Shown: positions 24,385 to 36,200 of the stretch, in pieces
Layout of the letters: every line of letters starts with the position of its first letter
Numbering within the stretch: position 1 is the first letter of the stretch
Origin: Nonlabens dokdonensis
GTDB lineage: Bacteria; Bacteroidota; Bacteroidia; Flavobacteriales; Flavobacteriaceae
DNA: 39,128 nucleotides
Direction of reading: 5' to 3'
NCBI RefSeq assembly: GCF_002162835.1
Contig: NZ_MAAX01000119.1
Location: forward strand, 1-39,128
Translations under genes and position numbers: made by a program
Notes under the pieces: model-generated
What the model was told of the DNA's origin: nothing
The model's input: the letters and a program-made list of their open reading frames with translations, nothing else
Databases searched by the model: none

Positions 24385-24933
24385 TTACCAGGATACAAAC
24401 ATGTATTGTGGTTTTGTATCTCCAGGAATCATTGTTTTTTCAATTTTTGCGCTAATATCAAATTTCACATCCGTAGGCAATTCATCTTTTGAAATAGAGA
24501 AGTAAAAATTTTGATCATTAACCCATATTACGGCGTCATCGATCATGTTATCTACACTACTCACTTTATAAGCAGCGCTTATTTCTTTGAAGGTGCTGTT
24601 TTTTGTAATTCCTTCTAGTGTAGTGTAGCGGTCGTCACGTATGATTATATTTTCTATAGTAGCAGTGCTGTCTAAAGCTTCACTTGGGGTAAGAGTTAAC
24701 AAGTGAGCGCCACCTTTTTCATAAATCTCAATTAAGTTTGCACCATTACTAAATTCATCGCCCTTAACTGATCTTACGATACTGTCGTTTGCATAAATAC
24801 TGTCCAGCTGATGAACTTGCATACCTTTAGTTAAATGTCCTACACGGTCTTTGTTCCATTCAAATGGATCTTGTTCCTTAGTACAACTTGCTAAAACTAT
24901 AATTAATGTAAGTACTCCGATTACTTTTTTCAT
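24385..24933 (-). CDS. Predicted lipoprotein, function unknown
   Basis: With the ATG at 24933 the protein has 182 residues and a lipoprotein signal ending 'IVLASC', C17 being lipidated. The longer open frame to 25014 adds 27 residues that do not look like protein and would bury the signal peptide, so I reject it. The mature part has 'VGHLTKGMQVHQLDSIYAND', then beta-like segments ('LIEIYEKGGAHLLTLTP', 'STATIENIIIRDDRYTTLEG'). No family is recognised with confidence. A TACATTTG box lies at 25001-24994. The alpha/beta hydrolase gene follows in the operon. Confidence 0.75.
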   Translation of the reverse strand: MKKVIGVLTLIIVLASCTKEQDPFEWNKDRVGHLTKGMQVHQLDSIYANDSIVRSVKGDEFSNGANLIEIYEKGGAHLLTLTPSEALDSTATIENIIIRDDRYTTLEGITKNSTFKEISAAYKVSSVDNMIDDAVIWVNDQNFYFSISKDELPTDVKFDISAKIEKTMIPGDTKPQYMFVSW

Positions 24934-25028
24934 AGGATGTGTTAAAAATGTAAAATTACAATTGATAGAATAACTATGCGAGTTTTGTGATGACAAATGT
25001 ACTATTTGTTTCACCGTTTAAGGCTATT

Positions 25029-26546
25029 TTATTTGAGAGCCTTACCTAAAATACCCATTACGCCTCTTATAAATGATGCACTTGTGAGGACCTTAATAAG
25101 TGGATTTTGTCTTGTGCTTGATCGTGATCTAGAAGTTCTAGAGGCTTTAGCTTTTTCTTTTGCTGCTTTCTCCTTTACTTCTTCTTCATTTGCTTTCTCA
25201 ATTTTTTCTTGCAGCAGTTCTTCTGCACTTTCTCTATTGATTTCTTCGTTGTATTTATCAGTTAACTCAGAGTCAGCGATTAGATCACTCAATTCTCGGT
25301 CAGTAAGAACATCCATTCTACTTTCTGGGGCTCTCAATAATGTAGCTGCTAGCGGGCTCGGTCTTCCTTTTTCGTCTAGGGCACTTATTAACGCTTCACC
25401 TATTCCTAGAGATGTTAATACTTCAGCAGTGTCATAATAATCAGTTACAGGATAGTTTTGAGCGGTAAGTTTGATTGCTTTTCTATCTTTAGCAGTAAAA
25501 GCTCTTAATGCGTGTTGAACTTTTAAACCTAGCTGGCTTAATACACCATCTGGTATGTCCGTCGGATTTTGAGTTACAAAGTATAGTCCTATTCCTTTGG
25601 AGCGTATCAACTTTACAATACTTTCAATTTGATCTAATAATGCTTTACTGGCATTATCAAATATTAAATGCGCTTCATCTATAAAAAGAATTAATTCTGG
25701 CTTATCACTATCACCTTGTTCAGGAAATGTAGAATAAATCTCTGCAAGTAGACTCAACATAAAAGTAGAAAATAGCTTTGGTCTGTCTTGAATGTCTGTC
25801 AGACGTATGACGTTTACATATCCATGACCATTATTATCTTTACGTACTAAATCTTGCACCTCAAAACTACGTTCACCAAAAAAGCGTTGCGCGCCTTGTT
25901 GTTCTAGTTCAATTAATTTTCTAAGTATAGCTCCTGTGGAAGAAGTGGAAATGCGACCATATGCTGCTTGAAACTCTTCTTTACCTGCGCCAGTAGCATA
26001 ATGCAGTACTTTTTTAAGGTCTTCTAGATCTAGAAGAGGCAATTTATTATCATCACAATACTTGAAAACGACAGATATGATCCCAGCTTGAGTTTCTGTT
26101 ACATCCAGTATACGTGAAAGAAGCACTGGTCCAAATTCACTCACCGTTGCTCTCATTTTAATACCATCTTGCTCAGAGATGGTCATGATCTCTACTGGTG
26201 ATTTTCTCTTCTTAAATTCTAAACCTATCTTCTCATGACGCTCATCAATTTTTTCATGTCCCGGACTTTCTGCTGCGATTCCAGATAGGTCACCTTTAAT
26301 ATCCATAAGCAAAGACGGTACTCCATGTTGAGAGAGTTGCTCTGCGATTATTTGAAGCGTTTTTGTTTTACCAGTACCAGTTGCTCCAGCAATTAGCCCA
26401 TGGCGGTTCATTGTTTTCAAAGGAATCTTCACATGAGCGTTTGTTAATGTTTCTCCGTCAAGCATTGCAGCGCCCATGGTTATAGACTCGCCTTTAGGTG
26501 TGTAGCCTTCAGTGATGTATTTAAAAAACTCTTCTTTTTGAGACAT
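25029..26546 (-). CDS. HerA/YjgR-family ATPase (DUF853)
   Basis: A 505-residue P-loop ATPase of the FtsK/HerA superfamily. Walker A is 'GATGTGKT' (54-61), Walker B 'LILFIDEAH' (285-293). 'RHGLIAG' before the P-loop and 'IPDGVLSQLGLKVQHALRAF' further on are typical of the YjgR (DUF853) group. The C-terminal quarter is a highly charged Lys/Glu/Ala coil (about 415-475) followed by a hydrophobic end. YjgR proteins have no proven role; DNA translocation is inferred from the superfamily. The ATG at 26546 (MSQKEEFF) is preferred over an upstream in-frame codon at 26597, because the extra residues look like promoter DNA (a TATTTTTG box at 26573-26566). Confidence 0.9.
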   Translation of the reverse strand: MSQKEEFFKYITEGYTPKGESITMGAAMLDGETLTNAHVKIPLKTMNRHGLIAGATGTGKTKTLQIIAEQLSQHGVPSLLMDIKGDLSGIAAESPGHEKIDERHEKIGLEFKKRKSPVEIMTISEQDGIKMRATVSEFGPVLLSRILDVTETQAGIISVVFKYCDDNKLPLLDLEDLKKVLHYATGAGKEEFQAAYGRISTSSTGAILRKLIELEQQGAQRFFGERSFEVQDLVRKDNNGHGYVNVIRLTDIQDRPKLFSTFMLSLLAEIYSTFPEQGDSDKPELILFIDEAHLIFDNASKALLDQIESIVKLIRSKGIGLYFVTQNPTDIPDGVLSQLGLKVQHALRAFTAKDRKAIKLTAQNYPVTDYYDTAEVLTSLGIGEALISALDEKGRPSPLAATLLRAPESRMDVLTDRELSDLIADSELTDKYNEEINRESAEELLQEKIEKANEEEVKEKAAKEKAKASRTSRSRSSTRQNPLIKVLTSASFIRGVMGILGKALK

Positions 26547-26666
26547 TATAAGATATTTTGTTAGGCAAAAATACATGATTGAAAACGTAAATGGCAAATA
26601 GCATGCGCCTAACAGCCTTTGCTTGTATTAAAACGTTATGAAATATGGAAAACAATTGCTAAAACG

Positions 26667-26674
26667 TATCTTTG
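26667..26674 (+). promoter_or_regulatory. Promoter box abutting queE
   Basis: TATCTTTG, an exact TAnnTTTG match, ends 4 nt before the queE ATG. The presence of a promoter inside the longer open frame also argues against the upstream start at 26619. Confidence 0.5.
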
Positions 26675-26678
26675 CAAC

Positions 26679-27311
26679 ATGCTAGAAAAAAACATACAGC
26701 AACAAGTGGAGAAAGGTACCATGTTACCTTTAATGGAAGAGTTTTACACGATTCAAGGTGAAGGTTATCATACAGGTCGTGCAGCCTATTTTATTAGGGT
26801 AGGTGGCTGTGATGTAGGTTGTCACTGGTGCGATGTTAAGGAAAGTTGGGCACCAGAAAAACATCCGCCTACTAGTGTAGATCATATAGTTTCTAATGCT
26901 GCTAAGTATAGTAAAACTATCGTTGTTACAGGAGGAGAGCCACTTACATGGAATATGGAACCGCTTACTGCTGGATTGAAAAATGCAGGTTTAGATGTCC
27001 ATATTGAAACTAGTGGTGCCTATCCTTTAACAGGTCATTGGGACTGGATATGTTTGTCTCCTAAAAAAGCAAAGATGCCGCTTCAGGAGGTTTATGAAGC
27101 AGCTCACGAGTTAAAAGTTATCGTTTATAATCGTCATGATCTCGCTTTCGCGAAAGCGGAATCAGAAAAAGTATCATCTCATTGCAAGCTGTTTTTACAA
27201 CCAGAATGGTCTGTACGAGAAAAAATGATACCGTTTATTACTGAATTTGTGATGGAAAATCCAGAATGGCAAGTCTCCTTACAAACGCATAAGTATTTAA
27301 ATATTCCTTAG
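26679..27311 (+). CDS. queE: 7-carboxy-7-deazaguanine synthase
   Basis: A radical-SAM enzyme that converts 6-carboxytetrahydropterin to 7-carboxy-7-deazaguanine on the queuosine path. With the ATG at 26679 it has 210 residues; an upstream in-frame start (26619) would add 20 residues that overlap the promoter box. Visible are 'FYTIQGEGYHTGRAAYFIR' (22-40), the iron-sulfur cysteines C44, C48, C51 ('CDVGCHWCD', a CX3CX2C motif), 'TGGEPL' (84-89) and 'IETSGAYPL'. queC, queD and queF are not nearby. Residues 155-160 (LAFAKA) come from a perfect dispersed palindrome (27143-27158). Its stop codon overlaps that of the convergent DUF2911 gene. Confidence 0.94.
   Translation: MLEKNIQQQVEKGTMLPLMEEFYTIQGEGYHTGRAAYFIRVGGCDVGCHWCDVKESWAPEKHPPTSVDHIVSNAAKYSKTIVVTGGEPLTWNMEPLTAGLKNAGLDVHIETSGAYPLTGHWDWICLSPKKAKMPLQEVYEAAHELKVIVYNRHDLAFAKAESEKVSSHCKLFLQPEWSVREKMIPFITEFVMENPEWQVSLQTHKYLNIP
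27143..27158. repeat. Dispersed palindrome copy inside queE
   Basis: Perfect CGCTTTCGCGAAAGCG, read in queE as Ala-Phe-Ala-Lys-Ala between 'YNRHDL' and 'ESEKVSS'. Confidence 0.9.
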
Positions 27312-27856
27312 GATCCAGCAATTTCAAACTCTAGACTTGCTATAGTTTCATCCCAACCTAAGAAAAGAATAGCGCCGTTATTTTGTTCTAAAAAACTTAT
27401 TGAAAAAGACTCTATTTCTTGAGGTGATGGTATAATTTCCATAGGACATTTAAGTATGTCTTTTTCAGGGTCGTGTTCAGTCCCAAGTTGTGTGGTAGCA
27501 GTGTTAAGAATAAAACTCCACTGATTTTGTCCTGGGATGGTATAAATCGAGTAACTGCCAGCTTTGATAATTTGGTTATTAATAATTACATCTTTGTAAA
27601 AAGCAATCTCTGTAGCTTCATTTGCTCCAGTTCTCCATAATTTATTGTAGGGTACCAGCTTACCAAAAATCTCACGATCTCTTTTAGACGGGCGGCTATA
27701 AATCACTCTTGCTACAGCATTTTTATTTGTATCTCGATACATCACCACATCTAGAGGGCTTTTATCTAATTCTGAAAAAGAAAGCGAGTTATCATCTTGT
27801 GCATAAATGAATGCAGAAGAGAATAAGAATAATGATAATAAAAATAAGTTTTTCAT
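27308..27856 (-). CDS. DUF2911 secreted protein
   Basis: A 182-residue protein with a signal peptide (hydrophobic 3-17, cleavage expected near 'FIYA-Q'). It has the DUF2911 signature 'VIYSRPSKRDREIFGKLVPY' followed by 'LWRTGANEATEI', and later 'KAGSYSIYTIPG' and 'WSFILNT'. The family is common in Bacteroidota and its function is not established. The 3' end overlaps queE by four bases (both stop codons share TTAG). It is divergent from gyrB, with 169 bp between the starts. Confidence 0.9.
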   Translation of the reverse strand: MKNLFLLSLFLFSSAFIYAQDDNSLSFSELDKSPLDVVMYRDTNKNAVARVIYSRPSKRDREIFGKLVPYNKLWRTGANEATEIAFYKDVIINNQIIKAGSYSIYTIPGQNQWSFILNTATTQLGTEHDPEKDILKCPMEIIPSPQEIESFSISFLEQNNGAILFLGWDETIASLEFEIAGS

Positions 27857-27980
27857 AGAAGGAAAGATTTAGTTCTGTGAGTTAAATTAAGCAATATTAA
27901 TGCCAGTTACCTATTAATAATTTGTTAATAACTTAAGGTGGTAATTTAATGCTTAGCTCCTATAAACATTAGTGGTTTCT

Positions 27981-27988
27981 TATCTTTG
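27981..27988 (+). promoter_or_regulatory. Promoter box for gyrB
   Basis: TATCTTTG matches TAnnTTTG and leaves a leader of about 30 nt before the gyrB ATG at 28026. Confidence 0.45.
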
Positions 27989-28004
27989 TGTATTACCCAT
28001 ATAA

Positions 28005-29963
<1,959 letters not shown>

Positions 29964-29987
29964 TATCTTATAATTTAAATTTTGAAT

Positions 29988-30017
29988 AAAGCCTTTGAGA
30001 GATCAAAGGCTTTTTTT
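29988..30017 (+). terminator. Terminator of gyrB
   Basis: AAAGCCTTTGA (29988-29998) pairs with TCAAAGGCTTT (30003-30013), loop GAGA, followed by a run of seven T from 30011 to 30017. Confidence 0.88.
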
Positions 30018-30072
30018 AACTACATAGATTATGAGGAAATTATTGCTTAATGTGTAAAAGATCTAAAAGGAA

Positions 30073-30080
30073 TAAATTTG
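30073..30080 (+). promoter_or_regulatory. Promoter box for the DUF6588-like gene
   Basis: TAAATTTG matches TAnnTTTG, 27 nt before the ATG at 30108 and just after the gyrB terminator. Confidence 0.45.
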
Positions 30081-30107
30081 CGTAATTAAGTATAAACATC
30101 CCTAGAT

Positions 30108-31193
30108 ATGAAAAATAGATATTTTGTCATCTTTATGATTTTAAGTAGTGGCCTATTAACGGCACAAAATGGATTTTCAGATATTCTTGCAGCTGGTGTA
30201 GAGGCTGGAGAACGGTTTTCAAATTCATATATGACTCCAGCAGCAGAGGCTTTTAATTACAATTTAAGTTCTGGATGGTACGATGATGCCAAAGTGCTAA
30301 AGCCCGGTAAGTTCAAGATACAATTAAAAGCTCAGGCTACATTTTCACCTTCTGATAGAAAATCTTTTATTCTAGATCCAGAAGAATATGAGGAAATTAT
30401 ACAGAGAAGTTATGATAATACAAATAATCCTCCTGCAAATATTGAAGTTGTCTTTGGAGATGGTAGTTCTTCTCCTAGATCTGTAGCTACAGCTTTAGGT
30501 GAAAATGTCATGAATCAACAACTTATTATAAGAAGTAGAGAAGCTACAACTGGGTTTTTACTACAAGAAGATGTAATCAATTTACCTAATGGAATAGGAA
30601 ACGAAGGTCTCGATGTTATTCCGACTGCATTTATTCAGGTAGGCGTAGGAATAGGAGCTGGACTAGAATTAAAAGGACGTATTATTCCAGAAGTAACTAT
30701 AGATGAGGCTAAAACAGATTTGTATGGTGTAGGCTTGCAATGGGAATTATCTCAGTTGCTATCTTCTGATCAAAATGGCTTCCCGCTTAACATCTCTGTT
30801 TTAGGAGGTCTTACAAGGCTTAATGCCTCCTATGATTTTGAAGACGGTGCTGTAGTCGATGGTGAAAATCAGTCTATTGAAACTAAGATCAATAGTTTTA
30901 ATTTTTCTGCAATTGTAGGAACAAATAGGAAAGTTCTCAATTTTTATGGCGGATTAAACTATAATTTAGGTAATACACAAACCGACCTATTAGGTACATA
31001 TAGTTTTAATTCAAATACTGTCATTTTTCCTGTTGCAGCTACAGTAGAAGATCCTTTTTCTGTAGATACTAACGTCAGTGGTTTCTTAGGAACTGTGGGA
31101 GCAAAACTTACATTAGGCGCATTCAATGTTAGTGCCGATTATACTTTTGGCGAGTTTAGTACGGCAAGTGCGTCCTTATTTTTCAGAATATAA
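30108..31193 (+). CDS. Outer-membrane protein, DUF6588-like
   Basis: A 361-residue protein with a signal peptide (cleavage near 'LLTA-Q', residue 20). The mature part begins 'FSDILAAGVEAGERFSNSYM' and 'PAAEAFNYNLSSGWYDDAKV', then runs into many short beta strands, ending in 'FNVSADYTFGEFSTASASLF' with a terminal aromatic strand. This is the look of the DUF6588 beta-barrel proteins of Flavobacteriia. Function is unknown. It stands alone between gyrB and mdh. Confidence 0.75.
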   Translation: MKNRYFVIFMILSSGLLTAQNGFSDILAAGVEAGERFSNSYMTPAAEAFNYNLSSGWYDDAKVLKPGKFKIQLKAQATFSPSDRKSFILDPEEYEEIIQRSYDNTNNPPANIEVVFGDGSSSPRSVATALGENVMNQQLIIRSREATTGFLLQEDVINLPNGIGNEGLDVIPTAFIQVGVGIGAGLELKGRIIPEVTIDEAKTDLYGVGLQWELSQLLSSDQNGFPLNISVLGGLTRLNASYDFEDGAVVDGENQSIETKINSFNFSAIVGTNRKVLNFYGGLNYNLGNTQTDLLGTYSFNSNTVIFPVAATVEDPFSVDTNVSGFLGTVGAKLTLGAFNVSADYTFGEFSTASASLFFRI

Positions 31194-31245
31194 TAAAACG
31201 CGTCTTAAAAGAGCGGCAAACCATTAGTTTTAAGAAGTCTTTACC

Positions 31246-31275
31246 TTGTTATAACATACCTTTTGTTTATTTTTG
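31246..31275 (+). promoter_or_regulatory. Promoter for mdh
   Basis: TTG (31246-31248), 19 nt, then TATTTTTG (31268-31275): the closest fit in the window to the Bacteroidota consensus TTTG-N19-TAnnTTTG. It leaves a leader of about 45 nt before the ATG at 31326. Confidence 0.6.
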
Positions 31276-31325
31276 AAGGTGTCTAAAAAGGCGCTAATTA
31301 ACAATCAAATTTAAAAGAAAATAAC

Positions 31326-32246
31326 ATGAAAGTTACCGTAGTAGGAGCAGGCGCAGTAGGCGCTAGTTGTGCAGAGTATATTGCAATTAAAGACTTTGCA
31401 AGTGAAGTAGTATTACTAGATATTAAAGAAGGTTTTGCCGAAGGTAAAGCAATGGATTTAATGCAAACAGCGTCATTAAATGGTTTTGATACTAAAATCA
31501 CAGGTGCAACAAATGATTACTCAAAAACTGCTGGTAGCGATATCGCTGTTATTACATCTGGAATTCCTCGTAAACCAGGAATGACTCGTGAAGAATTAAT
31601 AGGTATCAACGCAGGTATCGTAAAGTCGGTTTCAGAAAGTCTTGTAAAGCATTCTCCAGATGTGATTTTAATCGTGGTTTCAAACCCTATGGATACTATG
31701 ACTTACCTTGCTCATAAAGTAACTGGGCTTCCTAAAAATCGCATCATAGGAATGGGTGGTGCCTTAGATAGTGCGCGTTTTAAATACCGTCTTGCTGAGG
31801 CTCTTGAAGCTCCTATTTCTGATGTTGATGGAATGGTTATAGGTGGGCATTCTGATAAAGGAATGGTACCATTAACACGTCTTGCAACTCGCAACTCTGT
31901 ACCAGCTAGTGAATTCTTATCTGATGAAAGATTAGATCAAGTACTTCAAGATACTAAAGTAGGTGGAGCAACACTTACAGGACTTTTAGGAACTAGTGCA
32001 TGGTACGCTCCAGGTGCTGCTGTATCTGGTCTTGTACAAGCGATTGCTTGTGACCAAAAGAAAATTTTCCCATGTAGTGTTTTATTAGATGGTGAGTACG
32101 GACTTTCTGACCTATGTATAGGTGTGCCAGTAGTTCTAGGTAGAAATGGTATTGAGAAAATTGTAGAAATAAACCTTAGCGATAAAGAGAAAGATGCTCT
32201 TCAAGAAAGCGCTGCAGGTGTTAAGAAAACTAATGAATTGATTTAA
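31326..32246 (+). CDS. mdh: Malate dehydrogenase
   Basis: It interconverts malate and oxaloacetate with NAD in the TCA cycle. The 306-residue protein has the dinucleotide motif 'VGAGAVG' (6-12) with D32 for NAD, the substrate arginines R82 and R88 in 'GIPRKPGMTR', R151 in 'ALDSARFKYRL' and the catalytic H175 in 'VIGGHSDKGM'. The R-R loop sequence identifies MDH rather than lactate dehydrogenase. It belongs to the LDH-like MDH type found in Bacteroidota. It is monocistronic, with a clear promoter and terminator. Confidence 0.96.
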   Translation: MKVTVVGAGAVGASCAEYIAIKDFASEVVLLDIKEGFAEGKAMDLMQTASLNGFDTKITGATNDYSKTAGSDIAVITSGIPRKPGMTREELIGINAGIVKSVSESLVKHSPDVILIVVSNPMDTMTYLAHKVTGLPKNRIIGMGGALDSARFKYRLAEALEAPISDVDGMVIGGHSDKGMVPLTRLATRNSVPASEFLSDERLDQVLQDTKVGGATLTGLLGTSAWYAPGAAVSGLVQAIACDQKKIFPCSVLLDGEYGLSDLCIGVPVVLGRNGIEKIVEINLSDKEKDALQESAAGVKKTNELI

Positions 32247-32265
32247 AATCAGTTCTTTACTAATT

Positions 32266-32295
32266 AAAACCGCTCTTTTTAGAGCGGTTTTTTTT
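32266..32295 (+). terminator. Terminator of mdh
   Basis: AAAACCGCTCT (32266-32276) pairs with AGAGCGGTTTT (32281-32291), loop TTTT, with a T-run to 32295. Confidence 0.88.
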
Positions 32296-32344
32296 GTGTT
32301 TTTTTCTTAAATACTTGATTTTGTTTTTATTATAGTAACAGTTA

Positions 32345-32360
32345 CGCTTTCGCGAAAGCG
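32345..32360. repeat. Dispersed palindrome, intergenic copy
   Basis: Perfect CGCTTTCGCGAAAGCG in the gap between mdh and the 32484 gene, 50 bp after the mdh terminator. Confidence 0.9.
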
Positions 32361-32465
32361 ATATAAGGGCAAATCATTTTTACTATAGTATTAATTAAAT
32401 TCCACAAGTGTTTATCCGGCATGTAATTAATTATGTCTATGACATTTAATAGAAGTTGAATTCTT

Positions 32466-32473
32466 TATATTTG
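32466..32473 (+). promoter_or_regulatory. Promoter box for the 32484 gene
   Basis: TATATTTG, an exact TAnnTTTG match, 4 nt before an in-frame GTG (32478) and 10 nt before the preferred ATG (32484). Confidence 0.5.
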
Positions 32474-32483
32474 GCTCGTGAAA

Positions 32484-33086
32484 ATGAAATGGTACATAGG
32501 TGCGTTGATCGCATTAGTTTCTTTATTTGTTGTGGAACAGCATAGTAAAGAAGCGCCTAATCAAGAGATTGTTGTTTCTTTTGATGCATTAAATGATCAA
32601 CTAAGTGAAGAAACCAAATCGTTTATTACCTCTCAGCTCACACAATTAGGAGCAGAGAACATTGCTGTCGTTATTAACAAAAATGATCAGCTTATTATTA
32701 CTTATTACAGTGAACTACCTGTCTACGATATTAGAGGCTCTCTTTTTACTGTTACGAATGATGAAGAACTTGTTAATCATTTGAGAATTAAAAAATCAGA
32801 AGGCTCCTTGCCTGATGATGAGATAGATTTAACCTATCAAATTGATATTTATGAGATTAGTGAGCAGTTATCGTCTGGAATGGATGATGATGGGAAATCT
32901 TATTTTGAAATCAAGCAAGATTTTAACAGAGGCGCTCAAGTTCATTTTACTTACTTACAAGCTTCCTCCTTACATAAGCATGATTACTTATTTTCTACGA
33001 CTTGCAAAGTAAGTCGACAAGTAAATCTAAGCTTTACAGACTCCTTATTTAAGATCCCAGAAGTGCGAGCTGGACCCATTTCTTAA
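32484..33086 (+). CDS. Hypothetical exported or membrane-anchored protein
   Basis: With the ATG at 32484 the protein has 200 residues; a GTG two codons earlier is possible. A hydrophobic N terminus (about 3-17, 'WYIGALIALVSLFVV') is a signal anchor or signal peptide without a lipobox. The rest is soluble and acidic, with 'SEETKSFITSQLTQLGAENI' and 'IYYSELPVYDIRG'-like beta-alpha elements (the actual text is 'ITYYSELPVYDIRG'). Two cysteine-poor halves show no metal or catalytic pattern that I can name. I do not recognise a family. It is monocistronic, upstream of secDF. Confidence 0.65.
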   Translation: MKWYIGALIALVSLFVVEQHSKEAPNQEIVVSFDALNDQLSEETKSFITSQLTQLGAENIAVVINKNDQLIITYYSELPVYDIRGSLFTVTNDEELVNHLRIKKSEGSLPDDEIDLTYQIDIYEISEQLSSGMDDDGKSYFEIKQDFNRGAQVHFTYLQASSLHKHDYLFSTTCKVSRQVNLSFTDSLFKIPEVRAGPIS

Positions 33087-33252
33087 ATTTACTCTTCACA
33101 TTATTATAGCTGCTACTAATGTAGTAGACACTTTAGATTTTGTTTTTCAATAAAACACAATCACAACAATTTATGGGCAAATGAATTGTCCATATCAATG
33201 GTAAATCTCATATTTGCCGACTTTTAAAATTTAACTTAAAAACAACAAAATC

Positions 33253-36200
33253 ATGCAAAATAAAGGACTGATCCGTTTTTTCGCGATCATTTTTGCAATA
33301 GCTAGTATATACCAGCTTACCTACACATTTATTACAAATAAAGTAGAAAACGACGCAAGCGCTTACGCAAGTGCCGTAGTGAATGAAGATGCAGAAAATG
33401 CTGCTTCACTAAGAAGCGTAGCAGAAAAACAATACTTGGACTCCATCGCATCAAAGGATGTATGGGGTGGTTTTACCAACTATTCTGACGCAAAGAGCCA
33501 AGAACTTAAAAAAGGTCTTGACCTTAAAGGTGGTATTAACGTGATACTTCAGGTTTCTGTAAGAGACTTATTAACTGGAATGGCAGATGGTTCTAATGAT
33601 CCTGCTTTTAACGCTGCACTTGATGCTGCTGATGAGCGCATAAAAGATGGTCAAGATGACTATTTCAATTACTTCATTGAAGAGTTTAATAAAATTGAAG
33701 GAGCAGAGCTTGCTTCTCCTGACATTTTTGCAAATCAAGAAATGCAAACTAGAGGGATCGAGTTTGAAATGACTAACGAGCAAACGGAAGAAATTCTAAG
33801 AGAAGAGCTTAAAGATTACATGACGAGTGCTTTTGATGTACTGAGAAAGCGTATTGACAAATTCGGTACTACTCAACCTAACTTACAGCAATTGGGTACT
33901 TCAGGCCGTATCTTAATAGAGTTACCTGGAGAAACTGATGTGAAACGTATCAAAGATATCTTAACCAAAGCGGCTCAATTAGAATTTTGGCAAGTTTATA
34001 AGGCAAATGAAATCTCTCCTTATCTATCTCAAGTAAATACTTACTGGGCAAATAAACTCGCTGCAGAAACTGAGGCTGTAGAAACTGAGGAAACTGTAAC
34101 TGATGATGTAGCTGAACTTGCTGAAATTGAGCAGGATTCTACAGAAGCAGATCTAGGTGACTTATTAAACCAAGATGAAACAGCCGAAGTAGGAACTGAA
34201 GCAGATGTTGAAGAAAACTTTGATGATAATCCTATTTTTGGAAGAATACAAGCATTTCAAGGTCAAGGTGGTTTGATGGCTTTTAAAGAAAGCGATAAAG
34301 ATTTAATTGATTCTTATTTGAACGATCCTCAAGCTAGAGGTTTGTTAACTGGAGAGCTACGTAACGTAAAATTTGCGTGGGGTTTACCTGTGCTAGCAGA
34401 GACTTTAGGATATGAAGTTGTTGAGCTTTATGCTTTAAAAGGAAATGCTCAAAACGAAGCACCTCTTTCAGGTGGTGTAATAACTGATGCGAGTCAACAA
34501 TTCGGACCTAGCGGTGCGCCTGTAGTAAGTATGTCTATGAATGGTGAAGGCGCAAAGATCTGGGAAGACATGACTACCGAAGCATATAACAATCAGAATC
34601 AAGTATCTGTAGTTTTAGATAATACTGTTTACAGTGCGCCTAATGTTACTAACGGACCTATATCAGGTGGACAAACACAAATCTCAGGAAGTTTTACTAT
34701 TGATGAAGCGAAAGATCTTGCAACTGTATTAAGAGCCGGTAAATTACCTGCAAAAGCAGAGATTATTCAAAGCGACGTTATCGGACCATCATTAGGACAA
34801 GAAGCAATCGATAGCGGTTTATGGTCATTTGGTATTGCATTGTTATTGGTTTTAATCTGGATGATTTTCTATTATGGCCGTGCAGGTTTATATGCAGATG
34901 TTGCCTTATTAGTTAACATCTTATTCATTTTTGGAGCTTTAGCTTCTTTAAAAGCAGTTCTTACTTTACCAGGTATTGCAGGTATCGTTTTAACCATCGG
35001 TATATCGGTAGATGCAAATGTTCTTATTTTTGAAAGAATACGTGAAGAGCTTGCAAAAGGTAAATCTCAAGCTGATAGTATCAAAGATGGTTTCAACAAT
35101 GCTTTGAGTTCTATTATAGATGCAAACGTTACTACATTCTTAACAGCAGTTATACTTTACGTATTTGGTACAGGACCTATTCAAGGTTTTGCAACCACTT
35201 TAATGATAGGTATTCTTACTTCTTTATTTACAGCAATCTTTATTACAAGATTATTTGTAGACGGTTATGTAAGTAATGGAAAGACTATAGATTTCTCTAC
35301 TGGTATTACTAAAAACTGGTTTAGAAATGTTAACATCGATTTCTTAAGTAAAAGAAAGATGGCTTACGTGATATCAGCAGTTTTGATTGTTGGTAGTTTA
35401 GCCTCTCTTGCAATCAATAAACTGAACTTAGGTATTGATTTTACTGGAGGACGTACCGCAATCGTAGGTTTTGCTCAAGACGTAAATGCGACTGAAATTA
35501 CTAAGCAGTTAAGTGCAGATGATATCTTTGGTAGCGCAGAAGCAAAAACTTATGGATCTGATAACCAATTAAAGATAAGTACTAAATACGGTATTGATCG
35601 TGATGACAGTGTAGTGAGTCAAGAAATTGAAGATAAATTGTATCAAGTTTTACAACCTTATCTTCCAGAAGGAATGTCTCAAGCAGAGTTTGCAGATGTT
35701 AGTAATGAGAACAAGCAATATGGATTACGATCATCCTTTCAAGTAGGAGCAACTATTGCAGATGATATTTTAACAGGTTCACTTTATGCTATATTAGGTT
35801 CTTTAATAGTGGTGTTCTTATACATTTTAATTCGTTTCCGTAAATGGCAATTCTCTCTTGGTGCAGTAGTTGCGGTTTTCCACGATGTTATCATAGTATT
35901 AGGAGCGTTCTCGTTATTATATAAGTTTTTACCTTTTAATATGGAGATAGATCAAGCATTTATTGCTGCGATACTAACTGTAATAGGTTATTCACTTAAC
36001 GATACCGTGGTTGTGTTTGATAGAATTCGTGAATTTATAAACGAGCGTACTAACTGGGATTTCCCTAGAACAGTAAATGGTGCGATAAGCAGTACGATTT
36101 CCCGTACCTTAAATACATCATTAACAACCTTAATAGTGTTATTAGCGATTTTCATATTTGGCGGTGAGTCTATCAAAGGATTTATGCTAGCATTAATTAT

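Noticed and set aside
24997-25437. 146-residue open frame opposite the HerA/YjgR gene
   Set aside because: Serine- and phenylalanine-rich low-complexity shadow of the charged C-terminal coil of the HerA protein.
31204-31234. CTTAAAA...TTTTAAG as terminator of the DUF6588-like gene
   Set aside because: Only 7 A/T-rich pairs around a 17-nt loop; too weak to call.
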